Shown: positions 1-7,024 of the stretch, in pieces | Layout of the letters: each line of letters begins with the position of its first letter | Numbering within the stretch: the first letter of the stretch is position 1 | NCBI GenBank assembly: GCA_964459445.1 | Contig: CAYWMP010000120.1 | Location: 1-18,548, forward strand | DNA length: 18,548 bases | DNA from: CAYWMP01 sp964459445 | GTDB taxonomy: Bacteria; Desulfobacterota; DSM-4660; Desulfatiglandales; HGW-15 | Direction: 5' to 3' | Position numbers and translations under genes: made by a program | Notes under the pieces: model-generated | What the model was told of the DNA's origin: nothing | What the model saw: the letters and a program-made list of their open reading frames with translations, nothing else | The model's database searches: none

Positions 1-1
1 C

Positions 2-202
2 CGCAAGTCTTATACTTATTATTTCAACATAATTTTATGCAACTATGGGGTAAACAACACCGCCAGGGCAAATGCCATCATGGTTGCTGATCAGTTGAAA
101 CTTTCAGGCGCACATTTTTCTGAATTGGTTGAATCAGGAAAGTTGAAGGTCGTGGGGGCTTTTTATGATTTGGAGACAGGGTCGGTAGAGATACTTATAT
201 AG
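2..202 (+). pseudogene. 3' remnant of a beta-carbonic anhydrase gene (partial)
   Basis: The frame ending at the TAG at 200-202 encodes a tail that resembles the C-terminus of beta-class carbonic anhydrases: ARANAIMVADQL, then SELVESGKLKVVGAFYDL and ETGSVEIL. The GKLKVVGAxYDLxTGxVE pattern is characteristic of the last strand-turn-strand of the family, which interconverts CO2 and bicarbonate using zinc. The frame stays open to the window edge, but residues encoded before about position 53 (tyrosine- and isoleucine-rich, from AT-rich DNA) do not resemble carbonic anhydrase. The homology therefore seems to start abruptly, as expected for a truncated gene or a rearrangement breakpoint. The catalytic zinc-ligand region is not in the window. 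It is on the strand opposite to the operon and has no start codon here. A complete gene with a divergent stretch just before the tail cannot be excluded. Confidence 0.6.
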
Positions 203-298
203 GTACATTTCCAAATTAGTTGAATTAATCAACACGAATAAATGAGCTAACTCCCTTATTATTCATGTAAGACATGTAAATAGTTTAACCGCAGACAT

Positions 299-320
299 GC
301 CCGCCAGAAGTAAGGCGGGC
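299..320. repeat. Perfect 7-bp inverted repeat
   Basis: GCCCGCC at 299-305 is perfectly complementary to GGCGGGC at 314-320 across an 8-nt loop. It directly precedes the larger multi-hairpin element at 324-443 and may belong to it. It has no T-tract on either side, so it is not an intrinsic terminator. Confidence 0.7.
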
Positions 321-323
321 AAG

Positions 324-443
324 CGCAGACTTTTAGTTCGGCCGACTTGGCCGAACTAAAGTTTTCATGCCCTACGGGCAACACCCTCGCGAAGCGATTG
401 GCATTTTTTTGCCTCCGCAAGTCGCGGAGGCAAAAGGTCTGTG
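324..443. repeat. Multi-hairpin, cloverleaf-like palindromic element
   Basis: Three arms can fold inside one closing stem. The closing stem pairs 324-330 (CGCAGAC) with 437-443 (GTCTGTG), including one G-T pair. Arm 1 is a perfect 12-bp stem (332-343 with 349-360) with loop GACTT. The middle arm pairs ATGCC at 367-371 with GGCAT at 400-404 and encloses a TCGC-GAA-GCGA hairpin (387-397). Arm 2 is a perfect 12-bp stem (407-418 with 424-435) with loop AAGTC. The two outer loops are complementary; CGACTTG at 343-349 and CAAGTCG at 418-424 match over 7 bases, so loop-loop pairing is possible. Both long stems end in A-runs on either strand, so they are not terminators. This could be a dispersed palindromic repeat or a structured RNA. 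The strand cannot be determined. Confidence 0.6.
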
Positions 444-562
444 TCAGTCGAGCGATCCTGAGCGAAGTGAAAGGGGAGCGGGCGGCTAATAAAACATTCG
501 ACGTAGATAGTTTATACTGTAGATTCGAATCAATTTTGCTAACTAAATTGGAGAAGAACCTT

Positions 563-587
563 AAATAAAAACGCTTTACAAAAAAGC
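563..587 (-). terminator. Weak candidate terminator of the operon
   Basis: Read on the - strand, GCTTT (583-587) pairs with AAAGC (573-577) around a 5-nt loop and is followed by the T-rich run GTTTTTATTT (563-572). It lies about 55 bases after the livF stop, where the operon would be expected to end. The stem has only 5 bp and is AT-rich, so this is a weak call. Confidence 0.3.
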
Positions 588-642
588 TGGGTAAAAAAAG
601 AAGGGTATGCAAACTTCATCATTCTTTACAGGTAAATCCTCA

Positions 643-1359
643 CTAAGTGCCCAAAAATGCCCGCTGGACAACATCATGGGCCATTAGCTTTTTTATATCG
701 CCTTGAAGGACAATTTTGCCCATCTCCAACACATAGCCTCTATCAGAAACCTGGGTGACCATATTTGCATTTTGCTCCACCAGAAACACCCCAATTCCAT
801 CATTATTGATGTCTTTGATAATGCCAACCAGTTCTTCAATAATGATCGGCGCCAGTCCTAGTGAGGGTTCATCCATCAGAAGTATTTTTGGCTGGGACAT
901 TAATGCTCGCCCGATAACGAGCATCTGCTGCTCCCCGCCACTCAGGGTTCCTGCCTGTTGCTTGCGTCGCTTCCACAGAATAGGGAAGCGTTCGAAAATT
1001 TCATCCAATGCTCCGTTTAATTTCCTTTTATCCTTCTGGAGATAGGCACCCAATCTTAAATTGGCAAGGACACTCATATAAGGAAAAGGTCTTCTACCCT
1101 CAGGAACAAGGGCAACGCCCCGTTTGACAATCTCATGGACCGGAAGTGCGCTGATATTCTGTTTAAGAAACCAGATTTGCCCCGAAGTCAAGGACACCAA
1201 TCCGGTGATTGCCTTCAGGAAGGTGCTTTTGCCGGCGCCATTGGAACCAATAATGCTGACCACACCCTTGGTGGTTACCTCGACATTAATACCCTTAATA
1301 GCCTCGGCTGTACCGAAATGGACCTTTATGTTTTTCGTTTGAAGCAGCATCTTCGTCAT
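643..1359 (-). CDS. livF: Branched-chain amino acid-type ABC transporter ATPase LivF
   Basis: This is one of the two cytoplasmic ATPases driving a HAAT-family importer. The 238 residues match the usual LivF length. Walker A GSNGAGKST is at 38-46, the ABC signature LSGGEQQ at 139-145, and Walker B with D-loop DEPSLGL at 163-169. EQN at 195-197 has Gln in place of the switch His, as is usual in LivF. It is the last gene of the series and its start overlaps the 3' end of livG by 65 bases. Two starts are possible: ATG at 1359, or ATG at 1350 (MLLQ). GGAAG just upstream is better spaced for the second, so the protein may begin at residue 4. The transported substrate cannot be read from an ATPase; given the neighbours it may be a ketone-derived or aromatic acid rather than an amino acid. 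Confidence 0.93.
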   Translation of the reverse strand: MTKMLLQTKNIKVHFGTAEAIKGINVEVTTKGVVSIIGSNGAGKSTFLKAITGLVSLTSGQIWFLKQNISALPVHEIVKRGVALVPEGRRPFPYMSVLANLRLGAYLQKDKRKLNGALDEIFERFPILWKRRKQQAGTLSGGEQQMLVIGRALMSQPKILLMDEPSLGLAPIIIEELVGIIKDINNDGIGVFLVEQNANMVTQVSDRGYVLEMGKIVLQGDIKKLMAHDVVQRAFLGT

Positions 1360-1437
1360 CTTCCGGGCGGGTCTGAATAACCTCCCTGTTGGCCTTTATT
1401 GCCTCGCTGTAACGAAACGGCCCCCTATATTTTTGCG
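1291..1437. repeat. Imperfect direct repeat at the livG/livF junction
   Basis: Bases 1391-1437 and 1291-1337 align over about 47 bases at roughly 70-75% identity by eye, exactly 100 bases apart and in the same orientation. The copy at 1291-1337 encodes the conserved LivF N-terminus (NIKVHFGTAEAIK) and, in the livG frame, the terminal HKGPFRYSRGY. The other copy encodes KYRGPFRYSEAIKA in the livG tail. It looks like an old partial duplication of the livF 5' end. Confidence 0.5.
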
Positions 1438-2185
1438 CAGCGCCAAGATAGGCTTGAATGACTTTAGGATTTTTCTTGATCTCTGAGGGTGACCCTTCGG
1501 CAATCATCATCCCAAAGCTCAAGGCCACTATCCTGTGACACAAGCTCATGGTTGCCTTCATATTATGCTCAATCAACAGGACCGTAATGCCACTTTCCCA
1601 TGCCTTACGTATCAGTGCGTTTGCCCGAACGACCTCTTCAGCGTTCATTCCGCACAGGGGCTCGTCCAGCAACAACAGCTTGGGACGTGCTGCCAAGGCC
1701 ACGGCGATGCCCGGGATCCTTTTATAGCCGTGCGGCAGATTTTTGGCGGTCATATCTTTCACTTCCACCAGCCCTGCGAATTGCAGAATCTCGATGGCCC
1801 GGTTAAAGATATCTTCTTCTTTTTTGTGGTATTTGGAGGTACGGAATATGGATTCCCAGAAGCCGATTCTGGGATTAAGATGGCAAGCTGCGATTATATT
1901 CAACAGGACGCTGAAATCGGGGAATAGACTGGTTTCCTGGAAAGTTCTGACGATCCCATGTTCGGCTATTGAGCATGGTTTTTTATTGGTTATGTTTTTG
2001 TCTTCAAAGCGTATTTCTCCTCCCGTAACCCCGAGGACACCGGTGATAAGATTAAACAGGGTTGTTTTACCCGCCCCATTTGGGCCAATGAGCCCTACGA
2101 TTTCGCCTTTGTTAATTTCCAGGTCAAGATCGTTAACGGCTGCCAACCCACCAAAATATTTACTCACCGAAGTCAGCTCAAGCAC
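1295..2185 (-). CDS. livG: Branched-chain amino acid-type ABC transporter ATPase LivG, with C-terminal extension
   Basis: This is the second ATPase of the importer. I place the start at the GTG at 2183-2185 rather than the more distal ATG at 2242: AGAAGAGG lies 7 bases upstream, the product then begins MLELTSVSKYFGG as in typical LivG, and it overlaps the livM stop by 8 bases. In this 296-residue numbering, Walker A GPNGAGKTT is at 34-42, the Q-loop Gln at 83, the signature LPHG at 150-153, DEPLCGM at 174-180 and the switch His at 207. The segment after the signature (YKRIPGIAVALA) is unusual; most LivG read QRRLEIARALA. The normal end (VIQAYLG) is followed by about 47 extra residues carrying GPFRYS twice, encoded by a DNA repeat that also spans the livF start. 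Confidence 0.9.
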   Translation of the reverse strand: MLELTSVSKYFGGLAAVNDLDLEINKGEIVGLIGPNGAGKTTLFNLITGVLGVTGGEIRFEDKNITNKKPCSIAEHGIVRTFQETSLFPDFSVLLNIIAACHLNPRIGFWESIFRTSKYHKKEEDIFNRAIEILQFAGLVEVKDMTAKNLPHGYKRIPGIAVALAARPKLLLLDEPLCGMNAEEVVRANALIRKAWESGITVLLIEHNMKATMSLCHRIVALSFGMMIAEGSPSEIKKNPKVIQAYLGAAQKYRGPFRYSEAIKANREVIQTRPEDDEDAASNEKHKGPFRYSRGY

Positions 2186-3161
2186 GTTTAAACCTCTTCT
2201 CGTACAATTCTTCCATTCGCCTGTGCAGATCAACCAGACCATCAGGCAGGAAGAAGATTACCGCCATGAGCACCCCCGCAAAAATAAACGGCTGAAATTC
2301 TTTTAAAGCACGAATGAATTCCGGAAGGATGGTGAGAATGAAGGCACCATAAATAGGGCCGGAGAATTTCTTTGCCCCACCCACAATCATGTAAACCACG
2401 ATATAGATTGCAAAGAAAAACCCAAAAGATCGCGGTGTGACGACGTTGATGTACTGGCTATAGAAGCTGCCGACGATGCCTGCAAAAAAGCAGCCTATGC
2501 AAAAAGCAAGGACTTTGAATCGCGAAGCATTTACTCCCACACTCTCGGCTAGGAGTTCTGTTTGCTGGATACTGATCAAGGTGAGCCCAATGCGTGAACG
2601 CTCGATGGCATAAAGGAGAAGAAGGGCTATCAGCATGAGGGCCAGGATAAAATAATAAAATTCCACCTTAGAATCAAAGTCGATGATCAACAGCCCCGGG
2701 ATAGTAATTGGGTCCGGAGGCGGGATCGTAACAATTCCTGAACTGCCACCGGTAAGGCTCCGCCAGTGCTCGGCGGATAGCATAATCATTTCCGCCAAAA
2801 AAACAGTCACCATGGCAAAATAGATCCCCTTTATTCTAACAAAGGGAAAACCGACCAATAATGCCACACCTGCCGCCGCCAGCCCGGCCAAAACCAAGGC
2901 GGCCCAGGAAGAAATTCCCAGCTTCATCACAAGCAGGGCTGAAGTGTAGGCGCCGACAGTCATCATGCCCCCATGGGCCAGCGACAGCTGTCCTGATGTA
3001 GCGATTAAACGAAGGCTGGTGGCGAGGATGATGTTCATCGCAGCCACAATGAGGATGTGGAGGCTGTATTGCCCTCTTACGAACAAGGGTAATGCGAGCA
3101 AAAACAGGATGGCACCCCCGTACCCCCATTGTTTGGCCTTTTTTTTATCACTCAAACTCAC
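2178..3161 (-). CDS. livM: Branched-chain amino acid-type ABC transporter permease LivM
   Basis: This is an inner-membrane permease of the importer, 327 residues. After a short basic N-terminus, the chain has repeated hydrophobic segments that look like the 8-10 transmembrane helices of LivM. Family landmarks are GQLSLAHGGMMTVGAY near residue 56, the FVRIKGIYFAMVTV loop near 105 and TGGSSGI near 137. The start is a GTG at 3159-3161, giving MSLSDKKKAKQW, and overlaps the livH stop by 14 bases, which indicates translational coupling. It also overlaps the livG start by 8 bases. The C-terminal segment PDGLVDLHRRMEEL is typical of the family. Confidence 0.92.
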   Translation of the reverse strand: MSLSDKKKAKQWGYGGAILFLLALPLFVRGQYSLHILIVAAMNIILATSLRLIATSGQLSLAHGGMMTVGAYTSALLVMKLGISSWAALVLAGLAAAGVALLVGFPFVRIKGIYFAMVTVFLAEMIMLSAEHWRSLTGGSSGIVTIPPPDPITIPGLLIIDFDSKVEFYYFILALMLIALLLLYAIERSRIGLTLISIQQTELLAESVGVNASRFKVLAFCIGCFFAGIVGSFYSQYINVVTPRSFGFFFAIYIVVYMIVGGAKKFSGPIYGAFILTILPEFIRALKEFQPFIFAGVLMAVIFFLPDGLVDLHRRMEELYEKRFKRA

Positions 3162-4002
3162 GACCTAATATTCCCTGGGGTCTGAAAAGCAAGATAAGGA
3201 TAATGGATCCAAACCCAATAAGGCCCGCCATATGGGTTGTTGAATAGGCCGGAACAATGCCGTCTATTAAGCCCAGAATCAATCCTCCAATAACGGCGCC
3301 GAGGATGCTGCCCATACCGCCCAGGATGATCACCGCAATTCCTTTCATCAGAGCGAAGCCTCCCATAAAGGGCATTACACTAAACAAAGCGCCGATTAAC
3401 GCTCCGGCTATGGCTGCGAAGGCGCAACCGATAAACATGGCAATCGATGAAATGCGGTCAATGTTAATTCCCTGAAGGGCGGCAACTTCTCTATCCTGGG
3501 ATATGGCAATCATTGCCTGGCCGACCTTGGTCATTCTAATCAGGAAAAAGAGGATAATCACGATACTGAAGGCAACACTTACGACGACTAATCTTTCCCA
3601 GGAAAGCGTGACCCCCATGAGGTTCATCACCCCTGAAAAAGGACTCCTGAAGGCCTTTGGCATGCCGCCCGCAGTAACCAGGACCGCGTTTTGGAGCAGC
3701 AAAATAAGCCCGATGGCAATGATCAGAGCACGCTCCATTTCTCCGCGAAACGGCCGGAAGAAGAACCTCTCCAATAATACGCCAAACCCGCCGACCAGGA
3801 TGGCGGATAAGAGGATCGCCAGGAAAAAATTTATGCCGATTTGCGCACTGAGGTAATACATGACATAAGCACCCAACATATATACTTCACCGTGGGCGAG
3901 TTGAACGATCCCCATAATGCTAAGAACTAGGGTCAGGCCCAGGGCTACGAGAATGTAAACCCCTCCCAACACCAATCCATTGAGTATGCTTTGAGTAATC
4001 AT
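3148..4002 (-). CDS. livH: Branched-chain amino acid-type ABC transporter permease LivH
   Basis: This is the partner permease of LivM. The 284 residues consist almost entirely of hydrophobic helices, starting MITQSILNGLVLGGVYILVA as LivH proteins do. The conserved GIVQLAHGEVYMLGAY follows near residue 32, and the C-terminus is LLFRPQGILGREFE, matching the family's LRPQGLFG ending. The ATG at 4000-4002 has only a weak upstream purine stretch (AAAGG). It lies 56 bases after the binding-protein gene, whose transcript and ribosomes may supply it. Together with LivM, LivG, LivF and the binding protein it completes one importer. Confidence 0.92.
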   Translation of the reverse strand: MITQSILNGLVLGGVYILVALGLTLVLSIMGIVQLAHGEVYMLGAYVMYYLSAQIGINFFLAILLSAILVGGFGVLLERFFFRPFRGEMERALIIAIGLILLLQNAVLVTAGGMPKAFRSPFSGVMNLMGVTLSWERLVVVSVAFSIVIILFFLIRMTKVGQAMIAISQDREVAALQGINIDRISSIAMFIGCAFAAIAGALIGALFSVMPFMGGFALMKGIAVIILGGMGSILGAVIGGLILGLIDGIVPAYSTTHMAGLIGFGSIILILLFRPQGILGREFE

Positions 4003-4058
4003 GGCAGTGCTAACCTTTTGGGTTTACCCAATATTGAGCTCTAAATTCAGCGATGGCC

Positions 4059-5246
4059 TTAGGGAATAATGAACTTGGTGAATTTTACTTCCCCGTTTTC
4101 CAGTCTTGTAAGGGGACGGGGTTTTTTGATTACATGGTTAATTCCGAAATCTTCCATGCCGGACATCACGCCCTGTCCGTATAATGTTTTGATGCTTTTC
4201 ATTTTTTCCCAAGTTTTGGCGACAACGGTGGTATCAAGACTTTGGGCGGCCTCAATGGCCTGTGCAAGGCACCATAGGGCTTCCCAACCGGCAGTATGAC
4301 CAAATGTAACTTCTACCCCAAATTTATCTTTCACCTTTTTCCTGGCCTCCTTTATCACTGACGGCATCTTGGGGCTATTGAAGTCGGCATCGAGGAAAAA
4401 TATGTTGTCAGAATAGTCTTTACCGGCGAGCATCGGTATCAGGGCGATATTGCCGGTTGCCGACGGAGCAAACATAGGCCCTTTAAAACCCAGTTCGCGC
4501 GCCTGTTTTATAATGCCTGCATACCAGGGGGCAACGCCGACACCCATCTCAAAAGCGTCCGGTTTCTTGGCCAGGGCCTTGGTCAGGATTGGGTAAAAGT
4601 CTTCGGTTCCGAAGGGGTAAGGCTCTGCATATACCACTTTTAATCCACGTGCCTCGGCCTCTTTTTTAGACAACGCCAAGAAAGCTTGAGATCCGGGATC
4701 ATCCGGCCCCGTTATGGCTATCGTTTTTACACCCGGATGACTCTTAACAAAGTATTCATAGACCAAACTAATATATTGAACTTCCATAAACGTGGAAAAG
4801 GTATAGGCCATATCAGGTCTCATTTCCACCTTGGCTCCAGTGCCATTGACCTTAATTCGCAGCACTTTGGCTTTCTCGGTTATGGTCGTCATGGCGATGG
4901 ATAGACCCGGTACGACCGGTCCCACGAGGAACTTCACGTTGTCCTGATGGACAAGTTTATTCGCAGCAGCAACGATGCCTTCGGGAGAGCTTCCGTTGTC
5001 CGCAGGTATGACTTCGATCTGATACCGCTGCCCCTTAATAGTGATTCCCCCTTTCTGGTTAATCCATTCGGCTGCTCCCTGCACGCCTTCCATACATTCT
5101 TTTATGCCCGGCGCAGCAGGTCCGGTCAGCGCAAAGACAGCGCCAATCTTCAATGTTTTTGCCTCTTGAGCATAGACATTCTGGCTCATTCCGATCGCGA
5201 CCATTAATCCCAACAGGACAAAAAAACCAAACCTTATTCTTTTCAT
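4059..5246 (-). CDS. Periplasmic substrate-binding protein of the Liv-type ABC importer (Peripla_BP_6)
   Basis: This is a secreted binding protein that delivers ligand to the LivHM permeases. I place the start at the ATG at 5244-5246 because AAAGGAGGA lies at ideal distance upstream; a longer frame to 5303 adds only a polar leader. The 395-residue product has a signal peptide: MKRIR, a hydrophobic core, then VYA-Q at 24-27 as the signal peptidase I site. The mature part begins with TLKIGAVFALTGPAAPG, the usual entry to the first lobe of type I periplasmic binding proteins, followed by DNGSSPEGIVAAANKLV and FLVGPVVPG segments. Such proteins bind branched-chain amino acids, but relatives next to aromatic pathways bind aromatic acids and others amides or urea. 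With this operon, a ligand related to the ketone pathway is the likelier guess. A 115-base gap separates it from the VOC gene; I see no clear promoter there. Confidence 0.92.
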   Translation of the reverse strand: MKRIRFGFFVLLGLMVAIGMSQNVYAQEAKTLKIGAVFALTGPAAPGIKECMEGVQGAAEWINQKGGITIKGQRYQIEVIPADNGSSPEGIVAAANKLVHQDNVKFLVGPVVPGLSIAMTTITEKAKVLRIKVNGTGAKVEMRPDMAYTFSTFMEVQYISLVYEYFVKSHPGVKTIAITGPDDPGSQAFLALSKKEAEARGLKVVYAEPYPFGTEDFYPILTKALAKKPDAFEMGVGVAPWYAGIIKQARELGFKGPMFAPSATGNIALIPMLAGKDYSDNIFFLDADFNSPKMPSVIKEARKKVKDKFGVEVTFGHTAGWEALWCLAQAIEAAQSLDTTVVAKTWEKMKSIKTLYGQGVMSGMEDFGINHVIKKPRPLTRLENGEVKFTKFIIP

Positions 5247-5361
5247 TTTTTCCTCCTTTCGAATTGAGTTAATCCAAGTCATTACTCTCTCCCTGGTTCT
5301 CAAAGTTGAAACAGTGTTGGTTAATAGTGAAGCCCATTAATTATTCTTTCAGATATCCAAT

Positions 5362-5844
5362 TTATCGGCTTTTGACCGTTTGACCCTTTAAGTCAGAGGC
5401 ACCGTTCAGTTCTATGAACTCCAAGGTCAAGCTACCCTCAACTCTAATACAAAACACGCGTATAGGATCGCCGTCAGGGTTGACCATGGGCGTGCAAGGC
5501 GTTAAAGGATTCCACCCTCCTTTGGCCAAGCGATGGTGCAAGTCATCCAAATTCTCGACCAATAGGCTCAATCCCACGGTACCGACACTTCCAAAGGGGA
5601 CGGGTGGCACGTCCAATGCCGGCCGGATTAGATGGGACAACTCAACGCCGACACCATTCGGTTGACTGCGAAGATAGGCCAGATCAGCCTCCATATCGGC
5701 AATACCCAAGAGCTCAGAGAGTTTTTGTCCGCCTGCCTTGAGGACCCGCCAAACCAATTTGAAACCAAGGATATCCTTAAATAGGTTAAGGCTCCGATCC
5801 ATGTCGGACACGAAGACCGATACATGATGAACAGCATTGGCCAC
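5362..5844 (-). CDS. VOC (glyoxalase/methylmalonyl-CoA epimerase fold) family protein
   Basis: This is a 160-residue protein with two beta-alpha-beta-beta-beta modules. The first runs from HHVSVFVSDMDRSLNLFKDI (6-25, followed by LGFKLVW) to VGVELSHL (65-72); the second from GTVGLSLLVENLDDL (88-102) to SLTLEFIEL (138-146). The start is a GTG at 5842-5844 with AGGAG 7 bases upstream; that site overlaps the end of the thiolase gene, 9 bases away. In glyoxalases and epimerases the metal is held by His and Glu in each module. His7 and Glu68 fit the first and Glu142 the second, but the second-module His position appears to be Val or Gly (90-91), so metal binding may be altered. The role is unknown; epimerisation or handling of a CoA ester would suit its place beside the thiolase. 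I would not name a substrate. Confidence 0.82.
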   Translation of the reverse strand: MANAVHHVSVFVSDMDRSLNLFKDILGFKLVWRVLKAGGQKLSELLGIADMEADLAYLRSQPNGVGVELSHLIRPALDVPPVPFGSVGTVGLSLLVENLDDLHHRLAKGGWNPLTPCTPMVNPDGDPIRVFCIRVEGSLTLEFIELNGASDLKGQTVKSR

Positions 5845-5853
5845 GAATTTCTC

Positions 5854-6999
5854 CTAAACGGAAAAAATGGCAACCGTGCAAGATTTGGCGTCACCGGCCT
5901 TATCGCCTCCCATGCAATGGGCCAAACCCACCCTTGCCCCTTCTACCTGACGAGACCCCGCCTCACGGCGCAGTTGGGTTACTACTTCAACGACCTGTGC
6001 GACTCCGGTTGCTCCCACGGGATGTCCTCGACTCAAAAGCCCTCCGGACGGATTGACTGGAATGCGGCCCCCGAGGGCCGTTTCTCCCGCTTCAACCAGT
6101 CTGCCCCCTTCTCCCTGGCTGCAGAGCCCCAAGGCCTCATAATGCAAGATTTCCGAGATGGTAAAGGCGTCATGGCATTCTATCAGATCTAGATCTTCAG
6201 GCCCGACTCCGGCCTTCTCATAGGCCGTTTGTGCTCCCCGATAATCCGTTTCCCAACGGGTCAGATCCTGGGGATTTTCATAGTTTCCCGTGCAAAGGAT
6301 GGCGCTTTGGACATTCACTGTACGTCCCCGGCGTTTTGCCATAGAAGATGAACAAACAATGGTAGCGGCAGCGCCGTCGGCGATGGGACAACATTGAAAA
6401 CGGGTTAGAGGATCAACAACCATGGGAGAGGACAAGACCTCCTCGACCGTCAACGGATCACGATACTGTGCCTTGGGATTTAATCCGGCATGTCTGCGGT
6501 TCTTAACCGCCACCTGCGCCAATTGCTCGGCTGTGGTGCCGAAATCGATCATGTGGCGCACAGCACGCAGGGCGAAACCCGCCGGCGCCACCATGCCCAA
6601 TTGGGTATCCAATTCGCTTTCCCCGGAATTGATCAGCCCGAACTCCGGCACGCACATTTTCTCCGCCCCCACGACCAAGACGGCCTCTGCCTGGCCGGCG
6701 GCCACCTGATTACAGGCAAGGTAAAAGGCAGATGAACCGGAGGTGCAGGCATTCTCCACGTTGACAACCGGGATCTGGTTGATCCCCACTTCCCACAACA
6801 CATTCTGGCCGATTGTGCTGTCACCGAATAGGCGAGGTGCCAGACCATTGGCAAAAAACGCGGCCTCAATCCGAGAGGAATCGATCCCTGCGTCCTTGAT
6901 AGCCATATAGGCCGCCTCAGCAGCCAATTCTACCAAGGTCCTTTCGGGATATTTCCCGAAGGGTGTGATGCCTACACCAACCACTGAAGCTAATGCCAT
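5854..6999 (-). CDS. Thiolase of the SCP-x / acetyl-CoA acetyltransferase family
   Basis: Thiolases cleave beta-ketoacyl-CoA with CoA to give acetyl-CoA and a shortened acyl-CoA. I start the gene at the ATG at 6999 (MALASVVGVGITPFGKYPER), which matches family N-termini; the frame runs open to 7368, but the extra residues are unlike any thiolase and overlap the DUF35 gene in another frame. In the 381-residue product, the nucleophile is Cys85 in VENACTSGSSAF. His276 lies in ECHDAFTISE, His326 in GHPVGATG (325-332), and the C-terminal loop reads GLAHCMGG (358-365). A GAGAGGA site lies 8 bases upstream. It follows the DUF35 gene by 25 bases. Such pairs act together; in anaerobic toluene degradation BbsA (Zn finger) and BbsB (thiolase) form the benzoylsuccinyl-CoA thiolase. 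Here the likely substrate is the CoA ester of the beta-keto acid made by the carboxylase. Confidence 0.9.
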   Translation of the reverse strand: MALASVVGVGITPFGKYPERTLVELAAEAAYMAIKDAGIDSSRIEAAFFANGLAPRLFGDSTIGQNVLWEVGINQIPVVNVENACTSGSSAFYLACNQVAAGQAEAVLVVGAEKMCVPEFGLINSGESELDTQLGMVAPAGFALRAVRHMIDFGTTAEQLAQVAVKNRRHAGLNPKAQYRDPLTVEEVLSSPMVVDPLTRFQCCPIADGAAATIVCSSSMAKRRGRTVNVQSAILCTGNYENPQDLTRWETDYRGAQTAYEKAGVGPEDLDLIECHDAFTISEILHYEALGLCSQGEGGRLVEAGETALGGRIPVNPSGGLLSRGHPVGATGVAQVVEVVTQLRREAGSRQVEGARVGLAHCMGGDKAGDAKSCTVAIFSV

Positions 7000-7024
7000 T
7001 CCAGGGTCCTCTCTTGATCTCCTT

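Larger units (their letters stand above)
203..642. other. Non-coding interval rich in hairpins
   Basis: These 440 bases lie between the convergent 3' ends of the carbonic anhydrase remnant and livF. Open frames on both strands over 259-612 are by-products of the palindromic DNA: their products are rich in Arg, Leu, Phe and Cys, match no family I know and have no convincing ribosome binding site. Bases 299-443 hold a cluster of perfect inverted repeats (listed separately). Bases 496-530 include a 6-bp inverted pair ATTCGA/TCGAAT around a 24-nt AT-rich loop. I see no tRNA, rRNA or known riboswitch here. Confidence 0.7.

Noticed and set aside
332..435. Bidirectional intrinsic terminators
   Set aside because: Both long stems are followed by A-runs, not T-runs, whichever strand is read.
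324..443. tRNA or tmRNA suggested by the cloverleaf-like fold
   Set aside because: There is no anticodon-arm or T-arm consensus, no CCA-type acceptor geometry, and the arms are far too long.
259..612. Open frames on both strands over the hairpin region
   Set aside because: They arise from palindromic DNA, have low-complexity basic products without family resemblance, and lack convincing ribosome sites.
5247..5361. Separate promoter for the transporter genes
   Set aside because: No convincing -35/-10 pair or operator-like palindrome was found in the gap, so read-through from upstream is the simpler view.
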